A stretch of 64,000 bases of DNA from Reticulitermes speratus (lineage: Eukaryota; Arthropoda; Insecta; Blattodea; Rhinotermitidae). The stretch is taken from NCBI GenBank assembly GCA_021186555.1, contig JAJKFL010000003.1:29996908-30060907 (forward strand). The letters are read 5' to 3'. Position numbers and translations under genes: made by a program. Positions 1 to 11,220 of the stretch are shown in pieces (the stretch's first letter is position 1; every line of letters starts with the position of its first letter). The notes below the pieces were generated by a model. That model ran no database searches. It was not told the origin of the DNA and worked only from the letters and a program-made list of their open reading frames with translations.

Positions 1-135
1 GCTCTTCAGAACACTGTAATGAACCGTCGGATTACATAGAATACGGGGAACTTCTTGACTAGATGAGGACCTGTTAGCCTCTCAAGAAGGTCTCTGCTCC
101 ATGGAGTTAGTTACTTAGTTTGTTTGTTAGTACGT
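1..135 (+). mobile_element. LINE family L3, 3' end with TTAG-type tail
   Basis: This is the last part of a non-LTR retrotransposon, running off the left edge of the window. The reading frame gives remnants of the conserved carboxy terminus (..VMNRRIT then stop), followed by a short 3' UTR containing cttgactagatgagg and ctccatggagt. The final 20-30 bases are a degenerate TTAG tetranucleotide tail. The same 3' end is found reversed at 62000-62395, where more of the coding frame survives, so the two copies define the family. No promoter or intact frame remains. Confidence 0.7.
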
Positions 136-465
136 TATGGTTCTCAGCATACAAAGCGATTATTTCACTAAACAATTAACTTATTGGTATTTAATGTAGA
201 CATAAATATTTTGTGAGATATGAACTGCATGTAAAGTAAAATAAAATTCAGACTTAAAAGGATTAAGCCAGCACAGACACATCCTGGGCACAGGGAATCG
301 TCAGCTCCAGATTCAACATTACTTTTAAAGTTGATTTCCTTCAACGCAGAGTCAGCCTTTGCTTTAGAAACTGTGGGGTCATGTGGGCAAAGATCCTCAA
401 TGCTGGACAGAAGCGATTCAGGGTGCGTTTACGCGTCGGATAGTCACTCGATATATATTCCGCCG
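136..465. other. Unassigned spacer
   Basis: AT-rich single-copy-looking DNA. The open frame that crosses its right part (331-801 on the plus strand) owes its length to the SINE that follows and shows no domain or codon bias that I recognise. Confidence 0.5.
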
Positions 466-700
466 CCATGCCATAGCTCCGGCGGTTACTCGCCGGCCTT
501 TCGCCGCAGGGGCCTGGGTTCAATCACAGGGCGGCCCATGAGCGATTTGTGGCGGACAAAGTGGCAGAGGGCCAGGGTTTTCTCCGAGTACGTTGGCCCT
601 GTCAGTATCATTCCAACATTACTCCCTACTCACTCATTGATCTACCTACGACGCTGTATAAACTTAGTAACTGACAACATTGTTAAACAACACGCTGAAA
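466..700 (+). mobile_element. SINE-C copy (tRNA-derived)
   Basis: A tRNA-like head (gttactcgccggcc and the box-B-like gggttcaatcac) is followed by the family body: a 'gatttgtggcggacaaag' block, then 'gagtacgttggccctgtc', and the family tail, 'cgacgctgtataa' and a degraded 'gacagcgtcgttaaa' motif. The same order occurs at 4365, 18348, 20310, 32908 and, reversed, 60590. Pol III transcription and retroposition with LINE enzymes are known for such elements. This copy is diverged and its frame is meaningless. Confidence 0.7.
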
Positions 701-1319
701 AGAACAAGAGGTATCGATTCCAGAGAGCACTTGGTGGGCTTCGAGCCCACAGTTCTGAACACAGTGATGGTAAGCGAAGACGTCACAAATCCGTTTCGTG
801 AGACAGAGCTTTAAACCGAGTTAAGAACACAACATTTTGTATTTACAGGCCAACGATATGCACAAGTGTGGAAAGTTATTTTTCAATAAAGAAATGTTTT
901 AAAGTTGTTTTTACCAAAAATATTTACTTCCATATAACTTGTTTAGTTCCTCTCATCCCCTGTTACATTTACTATAAATAATACTACTTTCAGAGCCTCT
1001 AAAATGCCAATACAAGTACGTCACACTTAAACGCCGTATCTTGGGGATAAAGTTCGGCCTTCAAATATGCGAGACCACTATACAACTCACACTGGCCGTC
1101 CTATGAAGAAAAACCTACACTTTTACTGATTTTACCTTTTAACATTTTAACATGTTAACATTACTTATATTCACATTGATATATTATGGATCCAACCTTT
1201 TTTAAACTATAAATATGGCTATAAAAATTACATTTCCCAAGGCTATTCTACCCATGATACACATACCTACATAACAATACAAATTGTGAGGTTTCGAGAT
1301 CTCGATTCCATGTAAACTC

Positions 1320-1320
<1 letters not shown>
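701..1320. other. Unassigned AT-rich spacer
   Basis: I see no gene or repeat family here. The reverse-strand frame that starts beyond 1500 reads through the adjoining GT microsatellite as HTHTHTHT, a sign that it is not a gene. Confidence 0.5.

Positions 1321-1350
<30 letters not shown>
1321..1350. repeat. (GT)n microsatellite
   Basis: Twelve consecutive GT dinucleotides followed by atgtgt. It lies 36 bases upstream of a ribozyme-like module. Confidence 0.9.
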
Positions 1351-1351
<1 letters not shown>

Positions 1352-1380
1352 CATCTATATATATTCTTCTAATCTTGTAC

Positions 1381-1425
1381 TCAACCTGATGATGACCATT
1401 TAGGCCGAAACATGTAGTTGGAAAC
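1381..1425 (+). repeat. Hammerhead-like module, isolated copy
   Basis: Visible order: CTGATGA at 1386-1392, a potential short stem (ACC..GGCC side), then GAAAC at 1407-1411 and atgtagttgg. These are the two conserved blocks of a hammerhead ribozyme core in the correct order and spacing. Sister modules elsewhere in this window have the same 'GAAACATGT' end (11263, 11580, 50245). Whether it folds and cleaves is inference; a base between CTGATGA and the helix breaks the canonical 10.1/11.1 pairing. Confidence 0.5.
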
Positions 1426-2299
1426 AATAGAAAAAATTGTTGTGTTTTAACTGGACTTATCGTAATTCCAAAGAAATTTTTAGAAATCTGAAATGCATGC
1501 GTGTAGAGGACGTATCGTCCCGAAGTACGTTTTGGTCTCTTCACTGCATGAAATCTTAACTTAAGTGAACTGTTCCAAGTCACTGTGGTACATCCCGCGC
1601 TGACGTGCTACCTAATGTCCATTTCTTTAGAATCAAGCGTTGACATGTAACGGATTCACGGCAGCATAAAATAACATAAATTTGAGTTATGTTGACATTA
1701 TCACATGCTCCATTTAATTCGGAATATATTATAATCGTTTTATTTGAGCAAAAACAGGGGAGGTGGATGTGCACGATACGATTCCTGCTGAGGGAATGCT
1801 ACCCCTGTGATGTTTGCAACCCTCCTGCGGCTCAATGCTTCCCTAGCAGCACTACTGTCCCCGTAGAAACAATAGAGGGGTGAGACAGCTCATATATATA
1901 ATTTAATATTGTATCCATCAAGAAGCAACGGGCCGAAACAGTACGAAGACACAGCTTTGCTAGCTGAAGTCTCGAAAATCAGCACGAACACAAAAAGTTT
2001 CTTTAACCCTTCGAAGTGAGAAACATATAAACATTTGGTTCCTACCTCACAGAGAACGCAGTCCTTCTCCATAGACAGGAGAATGTCGCTTGCGAGTGTG
2101 ATTGTCACTGATGATTTTTCTGTGGTTAAGGACAATTTCATCAAAGCATTTTATCATGAGAGACCGGTGAAAATCAAGACAATTCTCAGGCACAATACCG
2201 AACCTCCGGGGCCCAAAAACAGCCTGGAAACTCCAGACTACAAGCAGGGGTGCCAATCACTCCATCATGACTCTCAGTCCCATTTCTGTCCGTAAAAAT
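1426..2299. other. Unassigned spacer
   Basis: Several frames of 60-90 codons overlap on both strands, all without recognisable domains. I see no repeat family that recurs in the window. Confidence 0.4.
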
Positions 2300-2450
2300 A
2301 GTTGTCCATCTGCACGCCATACAGGCATATGGGGGAATGGAGATATAACTCCGCACATTCTTAACTTCGGTACTAGATGGTGGTGAGTGGTCAGTTTCGC
2401 GGCTTGGCCTCTTCAGCCCCGGAAAATAGCCACCTCATTGATCAGGTTTC
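2300..2450 (-). mobile_element. SINE-A 3' fragment
   Basis: On the reverse strand this matches the 3' half of the SINE-A copy at 46278-46573: the block around 'cttcggtactagatgg' and the flanking 'gcatatggggg' / 'ggagatataactcc' segment. The tRNA-like head is missing. A SINE-B copy in the same orientation follows immediately. Confidence 0.5.
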
Positions 2451-2467
2451 TAGATCACAAACAATTA

Positions 2468-2653
2468 GGCACACACACACATACACATACATACACACAC
2501 ACATACACTCGGTAGGACTCCTCTGAACGAATGATCAGCTCGTCGCAAAGGTCGCTACCTACACAAAACACAACAAACACAGCGGCATTTGAACCCGCGA
2601 TCCCAGCAGTCAAGCGGCTGCAGACCTACGCCTTAGACCTCACGGCCACCGGC
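2468..2653 (-). mobile_element. SINE-B copy (tRNA-Leu/Ser-like head)
   Basis: Reading the reverse strand, a class-II tRNA-like head (ggtggccgtgaggtctaagg; box B-like gggttcaaat) is followed by the family body ending in 'gaggagtcctaccgagtg'. The 3' part has expanded into a CA/TACA simple repeat (2470-2510). Better copies with target-site duplications lie at 44502, 49241 and 59255. Confidence 0.75.
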
Positions 2654-4364
2654 ATCATCAAATATCATTAGGTTAGTTAAATCAGATTGTGAGATGGGTT
2701 GCATGCGTAGCACACTTGGGGATATGAGAAATTTTGATCGGAAGAAGTGCTTAGAAAGTACCAAAACTGAGACCTAAGCGAAGAATGTGAGGATAATATG
2801 GAAACGCGCGTGCGTGTGTGTGTGCGTGCGTGGAGTCACTCAGAACAGGGTCAAGAAAATCTCTTGTGAACACAGTACTGAGCCCTCACGTTCCATATAC
2901 GGCGGGGGTATTTCTTGACAAACAGAGTAATCAGCAACTTCTCAAGTGTTACACCACGAAGGTATTAGTCTGTTTAGTTATTATGAATCTCATAAGTTTA
3001 AATAGAACATAATGGCCCTCAGAAACTCAGCCACCAAGGAAACTAAGGTGATATGCTTTCCTACAGCACACTAAATTGAAGTAAATGCCACTACAGAGTT
3101 AGCAAGCTAGAGGTGGGTGAGGGAGGGATGAAGTGGAGAAAGCAGATTTACGAGGCTGTGAAAGAAAAGCCTTCGGGCTAGTAGTAGCTGGACATGACCT
3201 AACTACTGCCTAACTCTCCAACTACTTACCCTTTCCCACCTCACTCCCCTTTTACACCCAATTCCCTTAGTATTACATAGACAAACATTGTTTGCTTACG
3301 CAATACCGGATAACAATATATATATATATATGCGAACCAAAACCAGGGCCTCTCAGTAGTATAACACTAAACAAAGTCCACCCCTCTACCTCCTATAAAA
3401 GCAATCGATGCTTGGTCCTCTCCTAAACCATACAGAGAACATCTCTACAGTAAAGCCTGTTTGGACATCAGCAACAGAGACCAACTAACCCCGCTCCGCC
3501 GCCCCTAAAACTGACCACTAAAACAGCACTTAGACATTTACCTTTTAGCTCCCGTCCTTAACCCATCCACATCTCTAGAAAGCATAGGTTCTCCCTTAGC
3601 AACCAACAAACCCCACCCCCTTGCGAGTTGATATACAAAGCTTAATCTGGGTCGCCAAAGTAAATTAAAGTTAGATCTACAAACAGCTTAGCTTATGGAG
3701 GGGGCAGCAGGGAGACGATGCAGGGTCCATTCACCAGGGCTACCCCTAATTAAGCCAATATATACAGTATAAACTGCGTTAACCCTGCTGGATAACCTCG
3801 AAAAGACAATGGAAACTTGTAAGGGGTCAGAGCACCTACAGAAGAATTTTAACGTGAAGATGGAAGAAGAAAAATGGAGATAACAATGTAATCCTACAGA
3901 TAAACAAGTATCCTCTGTTGAAAACCGTTTGTTCTGAATACTAGAGGATTAGTTAATGCTGCTTCAAGACAGTGTTCTGGTGCAAGGCAGATGACGTTTC
4001 TGACGTTTTTTGGGCCTCTAAGGCAAGTTTTCGTTTCGGAAGAAGAACAGTGTAAAAATAAGTTTACGGAAATAGGACATCAGAAACCCCTAAGAAAATA
4101 ATCGCCAGATTACGGATACAAAGACAGTTGCCGAAACGTTAGAAATCCATTTCATGTTGCCAGGGCTGAACTGGAGTCGCGCGCGTTATCACAAGAGCAT
4201 TTTGCCACTACAGTCAAACAGTCTAGTTTCTATACTTTTTAATATACTGCCACCAATAACACGAATCCATCAGTCGTGCGAACTTCCGAGGCGGAAGCAA
4301 ACTAACTGAAATCAAGTTACATTTATTTGATCTAGATTACAAGGTGTATAGACAAAGCCTATGT
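2654..4364. other. Unassigned region with a small (TA)n
   Basis: About 1.7 kb without a supported gene. It contains a (TA)n run at 3315-3332 and a pyrimidine-rich, CCCC-rich stretch around 3230-3620. No frame longer than 65 codons. Confidence 0.5.
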
Positions 4365-4550
4365 TATGCCTAAGCGTCAGATGTTCATGTGGGATTTGTG
4401 GTGTACGAAATGGCACTGGCACAGGTTCCTCTCCCAGCATATCGGTTTTCCTGTCAGTATCATTCCTCCGTTGCTCCAAACTAATATTTCATTCATCTAC
4501 CATCGACGCTATATAATATTAGCAACTGAAAGCGTCGTTAAATAAAGCAT
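4365..4550 (+). mobile_element. SINE-C copy, head missing
   Basis: Starts inside the body ('catgtgggatttgtggtg') and runs to the best-preserved SINE-C/D tail in this part of the window: 'cgacgctatataat' then 'gcgtcgttaaataaa' at about 4530. That tail is shared with the SINE-D copy at 43445, so two tRNA heads use one 3' module. Loss of the head is usual for reverse-transcription products that stop early. Confidence 0.7.
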
Positions 4551-4791
4551 TTCTCTCTTCTCTCACTACTTGAAATCTAAAATGACTTTGCCGCCAACAT
4601 GAAAAACAACAACTTTGACTGATTGAAAGGTTTAAAGATATTCTAGACCACTGTAAGTGGCTCGTAAACTGAGGCAGAATAATCCATTTCTTCTTCAAGT
4701 AATCTCGTCCATTGAAGTTTTGGAGCAGAATTTCGTACCCATAATGTTGCACGTATGGCTCATCTCACCCTTTTATTTCAATAGGCTAATA

Positions 4792-4837
4792 ATCACTCAA
4801 CAATTAAACCAACAAATGCACTTAATTGTTGAGTGAT
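4792..4837. repeat. 16-bp perfect inverted repeat (hairpin)
   Basis: Arm 4792-4807 (atcactcaacaattaa) is the exact reverse complement of 4822-4837, with 14 bases between. No coding context, no T-run; likely a remnant of a small fold-back element rather than a regulatory terminator. Confidence 0.7.
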
Positions 4838-5164
4838 ATCAAAATGCACGGTGAACACAACGTAAAATTTATAGGCCAATAATATTTGGTAGACCACAAA
4901 TTTTGAAACTCGTCATGTAATACAACAGAAACAAGTTCACAGGTGATAATTATGCAACAATTCAATATTTTTAGGTGACTTTACCTACTGTCTTCTTCAT
5001 TTTCTCTTTTCTCCTCTGGGTTTGGACTGCCGTTTCACATTTCGTACAAATCCACGAGTTGCTGCTTTTTAGTGATAGAGCTTCGATCCAAGATGATGTA
5101 AATGTAAGTATATATCCTACATTCATTCACAACGTGTAGATTCACTCCCCTGAAACTAACAGCA

Positions 5165-5395
5165 AATGGCCCATGGACGAGTAGTCAAGAAGATTTTGAT
5201 TGTAAACCGAAGGGAAGGAGAAGGATGGGGAAACCAAGAAAATGATGGTTGGGAGAAGTTGACAAGGATCTTCGGGAGATGGAGGTGAGAAGATGGCAGC
5301 AGTAGGCAGTAAAAAGAGCAAAGTAGGCGTCTGTAATTCAGGAGGCCAAGGCTCTCAGAGGGCCGTAGGGCCAAGGAGTCAGTAAGCAACAAAGA
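5165..5395 (+). pseudogene. LINE reverse-transcriptase C-terminal remnant (family L4)
   Basis: The plus-strand frame starting near 5200 reads KPKGRRRMGKPRK, stop, WLGEVDKDLREMEVRRW, stop, then ..ASVIQEAKALRGP, stop. The basic 'GRRRMGKPRKxWLEEV' block is the well-known tail that follows the reverse-transcriptase domain in many arthropod non-LTR elements. Four in-frame stops within about 70 codons show it is dead; the first looks like CGA changed to TGA. Only the carboxy end is present, as expected for a 5'-truncated insertion. It belongs to a different family from L3, whose equivalent block reads '[10 protein letters not shown]'. Confidence 0.75.
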
Positions 5396-6278
5396 AACTA
5401 ATAGTTCTCCACTTATACAATGTTTCTGTTTGCGACATTAATTTGTTTCAAGGTGATCTGAGTCTGTGTATACTTGTGTAAGAACGTACAAACACGCGTT
5501 TCAAATCTAAAGGGCACTTGTTTCATTGCATCTACAATGTGGGTCATGGAAGAGAAATGATATGTGGGTTCACCCTTGAAAGAGAATTGGAGATCTTTGC
5601 AGTTAACTTTTCTCCACGTAGAGAGAAAAAACAACTCTGAAGCAGTTCGGCTGAGGAGCAAGTGACAACCCAAATTGCTTGTGTTATTTTGTGCTGAACT
5701 GCAATGCGCAATCTAGAACATTTAATTAAAAAATACTGAACTGTTATCTATGTCACAATTATCTCTGTTCGTTTACTGTCACTTATGTCAATTCGGTTTA
5801 ACAGAGGTCAGGATATTTACTGCACTGCAGTTTGTGGGCTAAAATCATCAAAATACTAAAACCCTCAATTTCAGTTGTACTTGTCACGTCAGTGTTATTT
5901 TCTTATTACATTCCAGTGTCGAGAACTTATAATTCCTGGAGAAACGGGGCAGCCGTCACTGGGAAGAGGACCACTGAAAGTAACCACAGATTTACAGACA
6001 AAATACTGATTGACTGGAATTGCTTCTGTCTTAAGACGACTTCGTAAAAAAAATTATAACAGAGCAGACAAGTAAAAAAAACGCGACACAGGAATTCATA
6101 GAAATTCCAGAGAATATTCTGTACTCGCATTATCACATCTTAATAAGTTAATATTTTGCACAAAGCACAAAAATGGAATGCATTTGAAACATGTAACGAT
6201 GCAGAAATGGTGCAAGCGACTTTCATAGACCAGAAACAAAACGCTAACAAAGCACGAAACAACGGAATGGATTAAGGT
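5396..6278. other. Unassigned spacer
   Basis: Short opposing frames only (up to 88 codons). No repeat family of the window recognised. Confidence 0.4.
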
Positions 6279-6747
6279 ACTGTGCCAGCACAAACATCGA
6301 TGTCCGTTACAAGAACTCAGTTCTATAGGTTCTGACGATTGATACTGTGCCAGCACAAACATCGATGTCCGTTACAAGAACTCAGTTCTACAGGTTCTGA
6401 CAATTGATACTGTGCCAGCACAAACATCGATGTCCGTTACAAGAACTCAGTTCTATAGGTTCTGACGATTGATACTGTGCCAGCACAAACATCGATGTCC
6501 GTTACAAGAACTCAGTTCTATAGGTTCTGACGATTGATACTGTGCCAGCACAAACATCGATGTCCGTTACAAGAACTCAGTTCTATAGGTTCTGACAATT
6601 GATACTGTGCCAGCACAAACATCGATGTCCGTTACAAGAAGAACTCAGTTCTACAAGTTCTGACGATTGATACTGTGCCAGCACAAACATCGATGTCCCT
6701 TACAAGAACTCAGTTCTACAGGTTCTGACGATTGATACTGTGCCAGT
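6279..6747. repeat. 65-bp tandem satellite, about 7.2 units
   Basis: Unit starts fall at 6279, 6344, 6409, 6474, 6539, 6604 and 6672, a 65-bp period; unit six carries a 3-bp insertion (a duplicated aga). Units differ by only a few substitutions. Each unit holds three short palindromes: tgtgc-ca-gcaca, acatcgatgt, and agaact-c-agttct. The array stops 11 bases into an eighth unit, about 60 bases before a fold-back repeat. No reading frame passes through all units. Confidence 0.95.
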
Positions 6748-6805
6748 TACAATACAAGTAGGCGGTCATATAAGTTTTAAAACTTTTGCGCCGACATGAT
6801 TCAAT

Positions 6806-6979
6806 ATATAGTCTTCTCGGGCCATCAGCCGCGTCAACTGATTTAAATACAACGTTTCGGAGACTGGCTCCGTCCCCATCCTCAGGCAGGACTGATATAA
6901 CCAAGCACTCATCTGTCCTGTGTTTATATACCTGCCGAGGTATATATCTGACGCGGCTGATGGCCCGAGAAGACTATAT
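6806..6979. repeat. Fold-back repeat with 31-bp perfect arms and a hammerhead-like module inside
   Basis: Arm 6806-6836 is the exact reverse complement of 6949-6979. Between the arms, on the minus strand, lies CTGAGGA (6880-6886) then GAAAC (6854-6858), with 'gacggagccagtctcc' between them able to form a stem. The element therefore differs from the 11.2-kb type, where the module is inside the arms. No flanking duplication is obvious. Confidence 0.8.
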
Positions 6980-8754
6980 TAAAGTAGGCGGTCACTTACA
7001 AGCTCCGGTCACCTTCAAGCTCCGGTCACCTTGTCCCCAAGGAAAGAGCCACAGATACCCACAATTAATCAGTATTGAATGTAACTGTAGACCGGGCTTT
7101 AAATTATTTTAAGGACATTTTACCGAAAATCATTACTTGAACACATACTTGAAGACGGCAAGCTCAATAGCTGGTGTTCCAGAAGCCCTTGAACATGATA
7201 CCAGGATGAAACATATCGGGTTAATTTGTAAAATAAAAGTTGCTTAGTCGTATTTGATGTATGCGTGTTTAAATTTATGTGCTAATGCATACGTTTACAG
7301 GTATCATACTGTTTAAGACGATGTAGATGCATTCTGATAACGTGAATATAACCTAAGAATGTGGCTGTAGACGAAAAGCTATATGTTACAGAAGGGAACA
7401 TTGTTATGGGCCGCAGATATGCGACCCACTCTCATGCAGGCCATTCGGCTCCATATCAAACAAAATTCTTGACAGAAAGAAACATCTTGTGCGGTAACTC
7501 ATCTAATAAATTGAAGTACAGGCTTGCACATCTCCATATTTGCATGAACAGACATACAGACGGTGTCAAACTGACAAAACGTGTGCCTGAGTCTTATATA
7601 CATGTTGTGCTCATGGCTGTGAGCAAGCACGTGTACGGAGAAAGAAGAAAACTAGTTAAAGGAGGGAAGGTACACCGCTAAAAATAAACAATGAAGTACC
7701 GGTACACGTATTTTTGTTTTCAACTCCCTCACTAAAATCTGACGTGGGTGGTTAACTGACGGCTTAGGGAGGAAGAGTCTCTTAAAATATCACAGTAATT
7801 ACAACGTGTAATCCAGTGGCATTTTATTTTGAAATCCTGAAACCTCAAGTTTTTCGCTAAGTTAAGCCCTTTCTAACAACAAAACCCCTTCCTCAAACTA
7901 CAGCCCTTTTCTGTAGAGTGTAACAACATAAAGTAGAGATTTTACATGAGACTAAAGTTAAAACATCAAGAGGACGACCCACGGATAACAGAGCTGCGGT
8001 CTATAATAGAGGGTAATTACCTACAAACTGCCTGGTCGAGTTTTCCTTTCTACTTCAGATACGGCCATCACGTAGGATATACACGGCGTACCGACTTCGT
8101 TGTACGACCGTCTCTATTGCAACCCTCTCCTCTCCTCCCCCTCCACAACCACTATGCCAACAGTGCTTTCAAAGAACAGTGTTTTGTCCTTCTCTTTCAT
8201 CTTCTCGACGTTGCGTAGTGACACATTCAAACACGAACACTTCAAATGTTAATTCACACAAAAGTAACACAAATACGAACATAGCAAACATGAGTAAGCC
8301 AACCACAAGACTAGAATCATGCACACGAATAAGAGAAATAAGCAAGAATAAAACAAATAAATGAAAGACGGAAACATTAAGACAGGAACATAGGAAGGAA
8401 GGAACAGCGAAGGAAGGGTTAATTGCCCTCATGGTTTACGTGTAGGTTACAGCAATATTGTAAGGATTATCATACATTTATCGACTAGTAAAGTTGCTTT
8501 CCATCCATACTTTTCACGAAAATGAATAAATGTGTTTTGTGTTTCTTACACGGAAACAAAACAGTGACACCTTAAATACGCAGCTGTCATACGCCGGACA
8601 ACATTAATAACAATTCAGTACATTATGACTGCGCCCAGGCCTGCCTCTCATGCCACAAAATTGTAACAGCGCATAAGTTTACTGTCTTTTGGGACGTAAC
8701 AAGATGTAGTATTGTTAAAATTTACTGAATTTTAGAGAAATCTGCTTCGTCCAT
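6980..8754. other. Unassigned region
   Basis: The longest frame is 106 codons (7361-7681, plus strand); it has no signal peptide, domain or repeat that I recognise and I do not call it a gene. The frame at 8169-8432 (minus) is rich in F/L/V as expected from T-rich random sequence. Confidence 0.4.
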
Positions 8755-8850
8755 CTTCATGAAAGTAGATGGAGTTAGAAGGTTCCTCCGAAACTCGGTA
8801 AATGTACAAAGCCGTGCACGGTGTCACGTCCCAGAAAACAGCAAATTAAG
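8755..8850 (+). repeat. Hammerhead-like module plus family tail, degraded
   Basis: A degraded CTGAAGA block (tgaaagtaga) and 'tggagttagaaggttcctcc' precede GAAAC at about 8791 and 'tcggta'. The continuation 'cacggtgtcacgtcccaga' matches the tail seen at 29000, 41585 and, reversed, 37580. It is the single-orientation form of the fold-back family. Confidence 0.6.
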
Positions 8851-8965
8851 CAAATGTTACAACAGTTCAGAAAACAAGTACAATAAGCAAAAGTAAAAGC
8901 AAAAATATTACCTTGCAGTGCTGTATATGTTCATGTATTTGTAAATCAAACATGCAATGAATGAA

Positions 8966-9079
8966 CCAACAAAATACACTAATACAATATATATATATAG
9001 TGTATTTTGTTGGCTACAAGATCGTATCTGCCAAACAGGCAAAAGCTATTCATACCTAAAACACAGTGTATTTTGTTGG
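8966..9079. repeat. 15-bp inverted plus direct repeat around an (AT)n core
   Basis: Arm 8966-8980 is the exact reverse complement of 8999-9013 (agtgtattttgttgg), with an AT-rich loop between. The same 15-mer recurs in direct orientation at 9065-9079. Possible small transposon remnant; no gene nearby. Confidence 0.7.
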
Positions 9080-9299
9080 TTAATTTATTACACGTTTGAC
9101 AAAAATGTTTATTTCTGTAAATTAGAGAAACAGGTAGGCCTAAAATATCATATTAACTCCAAATCAACCTAAAAGATAGCCAAACACGGACGTATTTACT
9201 TCATAGTCATAGGTATTTACATGCGAAATATTGACGCCGCAATGTGTATATCAGTTCGAAAGGTTCACGTCTTCTCGAATGTTAGCTCTGTCACTGGGT

Positions 9300-9425
9300 A
9301 AATGGTTCATGACGTTTTAAAGGTTACGTCGGTAACTATTTACCTGTCGAAACGTCGTAACATCCCGGAAGTTTTGAACCTTCAGCATCACCGCTGTGAG
9401 AACCTCAAATCTCGAAATTCTAATG
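9300..9425 (+). repeat. Fold-back family tail, degraded
   Basis: 'cgtcggtaac', 'catcccggaag' and 'caccgctgtgagaacctcaa' line up in order with the tail segments of copies at 28990-29060 and 39820-39870. The ribozyme-like core is not recognisable. Confidence 0.4.
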
Positions 9426-9844
9426 GAATCTGACGGTGGTACAGCTATAAGTACAAGGTGTCTGAACTTTGCCGATTGTCATTTTTCCGAACATAAGAAA
9501 ACGGCTCGAAAACTGAAAGTTATGTCGTCATCAGGCGAAAAACGAGGAATTAACCTACCCAGTTCGACTTCTTAGACCGAATTAATCTCAGTCCCTGAAC
9601 CGCCTTGGACAGTCAACTAAAAGCATGTAAACCATTTTGTCAAAAGCAGATAAGGAAATTTACAAAGGCAGATGTTATAATCATCATGAAGATCTGAAAC
9701 TAAGACAGAACGACATTGTGGTAAATTTTCGTATTACCTTCTTTTCACAAAAACTGAACGTAAGACTTATATGCTTGTAGCTGACCTAGTCAGTCAAGCG
9801 ACTGAAGTAACTCGGTATAACGTAACCACTTCAGCAGGTAGTTC

Positions 9845-9890
9845 AATACCTGAGGAAGGAAACACATTTAATTTCCGAAACGTTATGTTT
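9845..9890 (+). repeat. Hammerhead-like module, isolated copy
   Basis: CTGAGGA at 9850-9856, a possible GGAAA/TTTCC stem, then GAAAC at 9877-9881 and gttatg. It is one of nine strict CTGANGA-GAAAC instances in the window. Confidence 0.5.
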
Positions 9891-10041
9891 GTTTTGGAAT
9901 GCAAAGAAGACGCAGAACAGCAGGAATAATAAGTTAATATTCCTCCTGAAGAAAACAACCAACTAGCTTCAAGATTTAAGTTAAACTCCAAGCTATTAGG
10001 CGCATTTTTCTTTTCTTTTTTTATCTTCGCGAATTCATTCT

Positions 10042-10061
10042 CCCCCCCCCCCCCCACCCCC
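10042..10061. repeat. Poly(C) tract
   Basis: Fourteen C, an A, then more C. Length in the assembly may be unreliable. Confidence 0.9.
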
Positions 10062-11220
10062 TAAAAACTCTCAGTCTTTCTTTCGGCACCAGTTTCTCAC
10101 TCTCTTTAGTTTTTTCCCCCCGCTGTATCCCATTTTGTCAAGCAATCAGCATTTGTGTAACCTAACTTCTTGAATATATAATGCTACGTTTATTGTAAGC
10201 ACAAGAGCAATTTGCACGATATCAAGGTATTACACCGTTCTTACACAGTCAGCGAGTAAGGAACCTTCCGCGCATCAACGACATTTGTCGCAAAATTTTA
10301 AAACTAGCCCTTTTTCATAACAAGTCCATTTCTTCTACGCCATTTCGGCACCAGACTGAACATCTAACTGTAACCTTCAGTTTAACAAGTATCTGTCTTC
10401 AAATTAAAGCAGCAAGGCTAAAACACTGACCAGTAAGTGTTTCCTTGAAACACGGAAAATTAAGAACATCATTTGCTTTCAAAATCTCAAAACCAATCGT
10501 TATTTAGGCGTAATGGCACAAAATTTCGAAAAGCGAATATTAGCTTCTTCATGTCTGTCTGATTGTCCGCATGGAACAACTCGACTCCCAATGGAGCAAT
10601 TTTTGTGAAATTTGTATTTGGGATTTTACTGAAATCTGTCGACCACATTCAAATTTGGTTAAAATCGCAAAAAATAACAGGCACATCACATAAAGGACTA
10701 AGTACATTGATGCCAATACCTCCCCATTTACAAGACAAATACAAGAAACACAACTGAAGATACAAATGGATATTATTTGAAGGCCGGGTAATTACGGCAA
10801 AACACGTCATAATGATTTTAATTACTTAATATGGCGCCACACAACATTTGTTGTGGTGGGATTTCAGAATCCAATGACGTAGTCTTCCTACTGCTACGTC
10901 ACGTTCCCGTGCAGCTATTCTTCGTCTGATTTACATAACGCATAATTACGGGAAAAAAATGTGAGATCATAATATTTACTGCTTATATCTGGGAATACAA
11001 AATTTGATAGATAGGAAGATTAATACCTACATATCGTGTAGGAAACACTGTGGGTCAGAAATTACAAAATATTTCGACCAAAGGAAATCTGAGGTTTTGC
11101 TTGAACGATACATTTAACGAAGACAGAATCAACGTAGGCACATAAATAACAAGTTATTCAAACGAGTACAACAATAGGCCCTAATAACAGTAATGGCATT
11201 ATATATCTTACGAAGACAAC
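10062..11220. other. Unassigned AT-rich region
   Basis: Nothing recognised. The frame at 10563-10757 (64 codons) has no supporting features. Confidence 0.5.

Noticed and set aside
331-801. 156-codon plus-strand open frame
   Set aside because: Most of it is a SINE-C copy; the residues give no domain and the frame is not kept in other copies.
6279-6747. CRISPR-like array
   Set aside because: The 65-bp units are contiguous with no unique spacers, and the context is eukaryotic.
7361-7681. 106-codon frame, not in a recognised repeat
   Set aside because: No domain, signal or repeat pattern; length is within chance for this much sequence. Transcript data would be needed to revive it.
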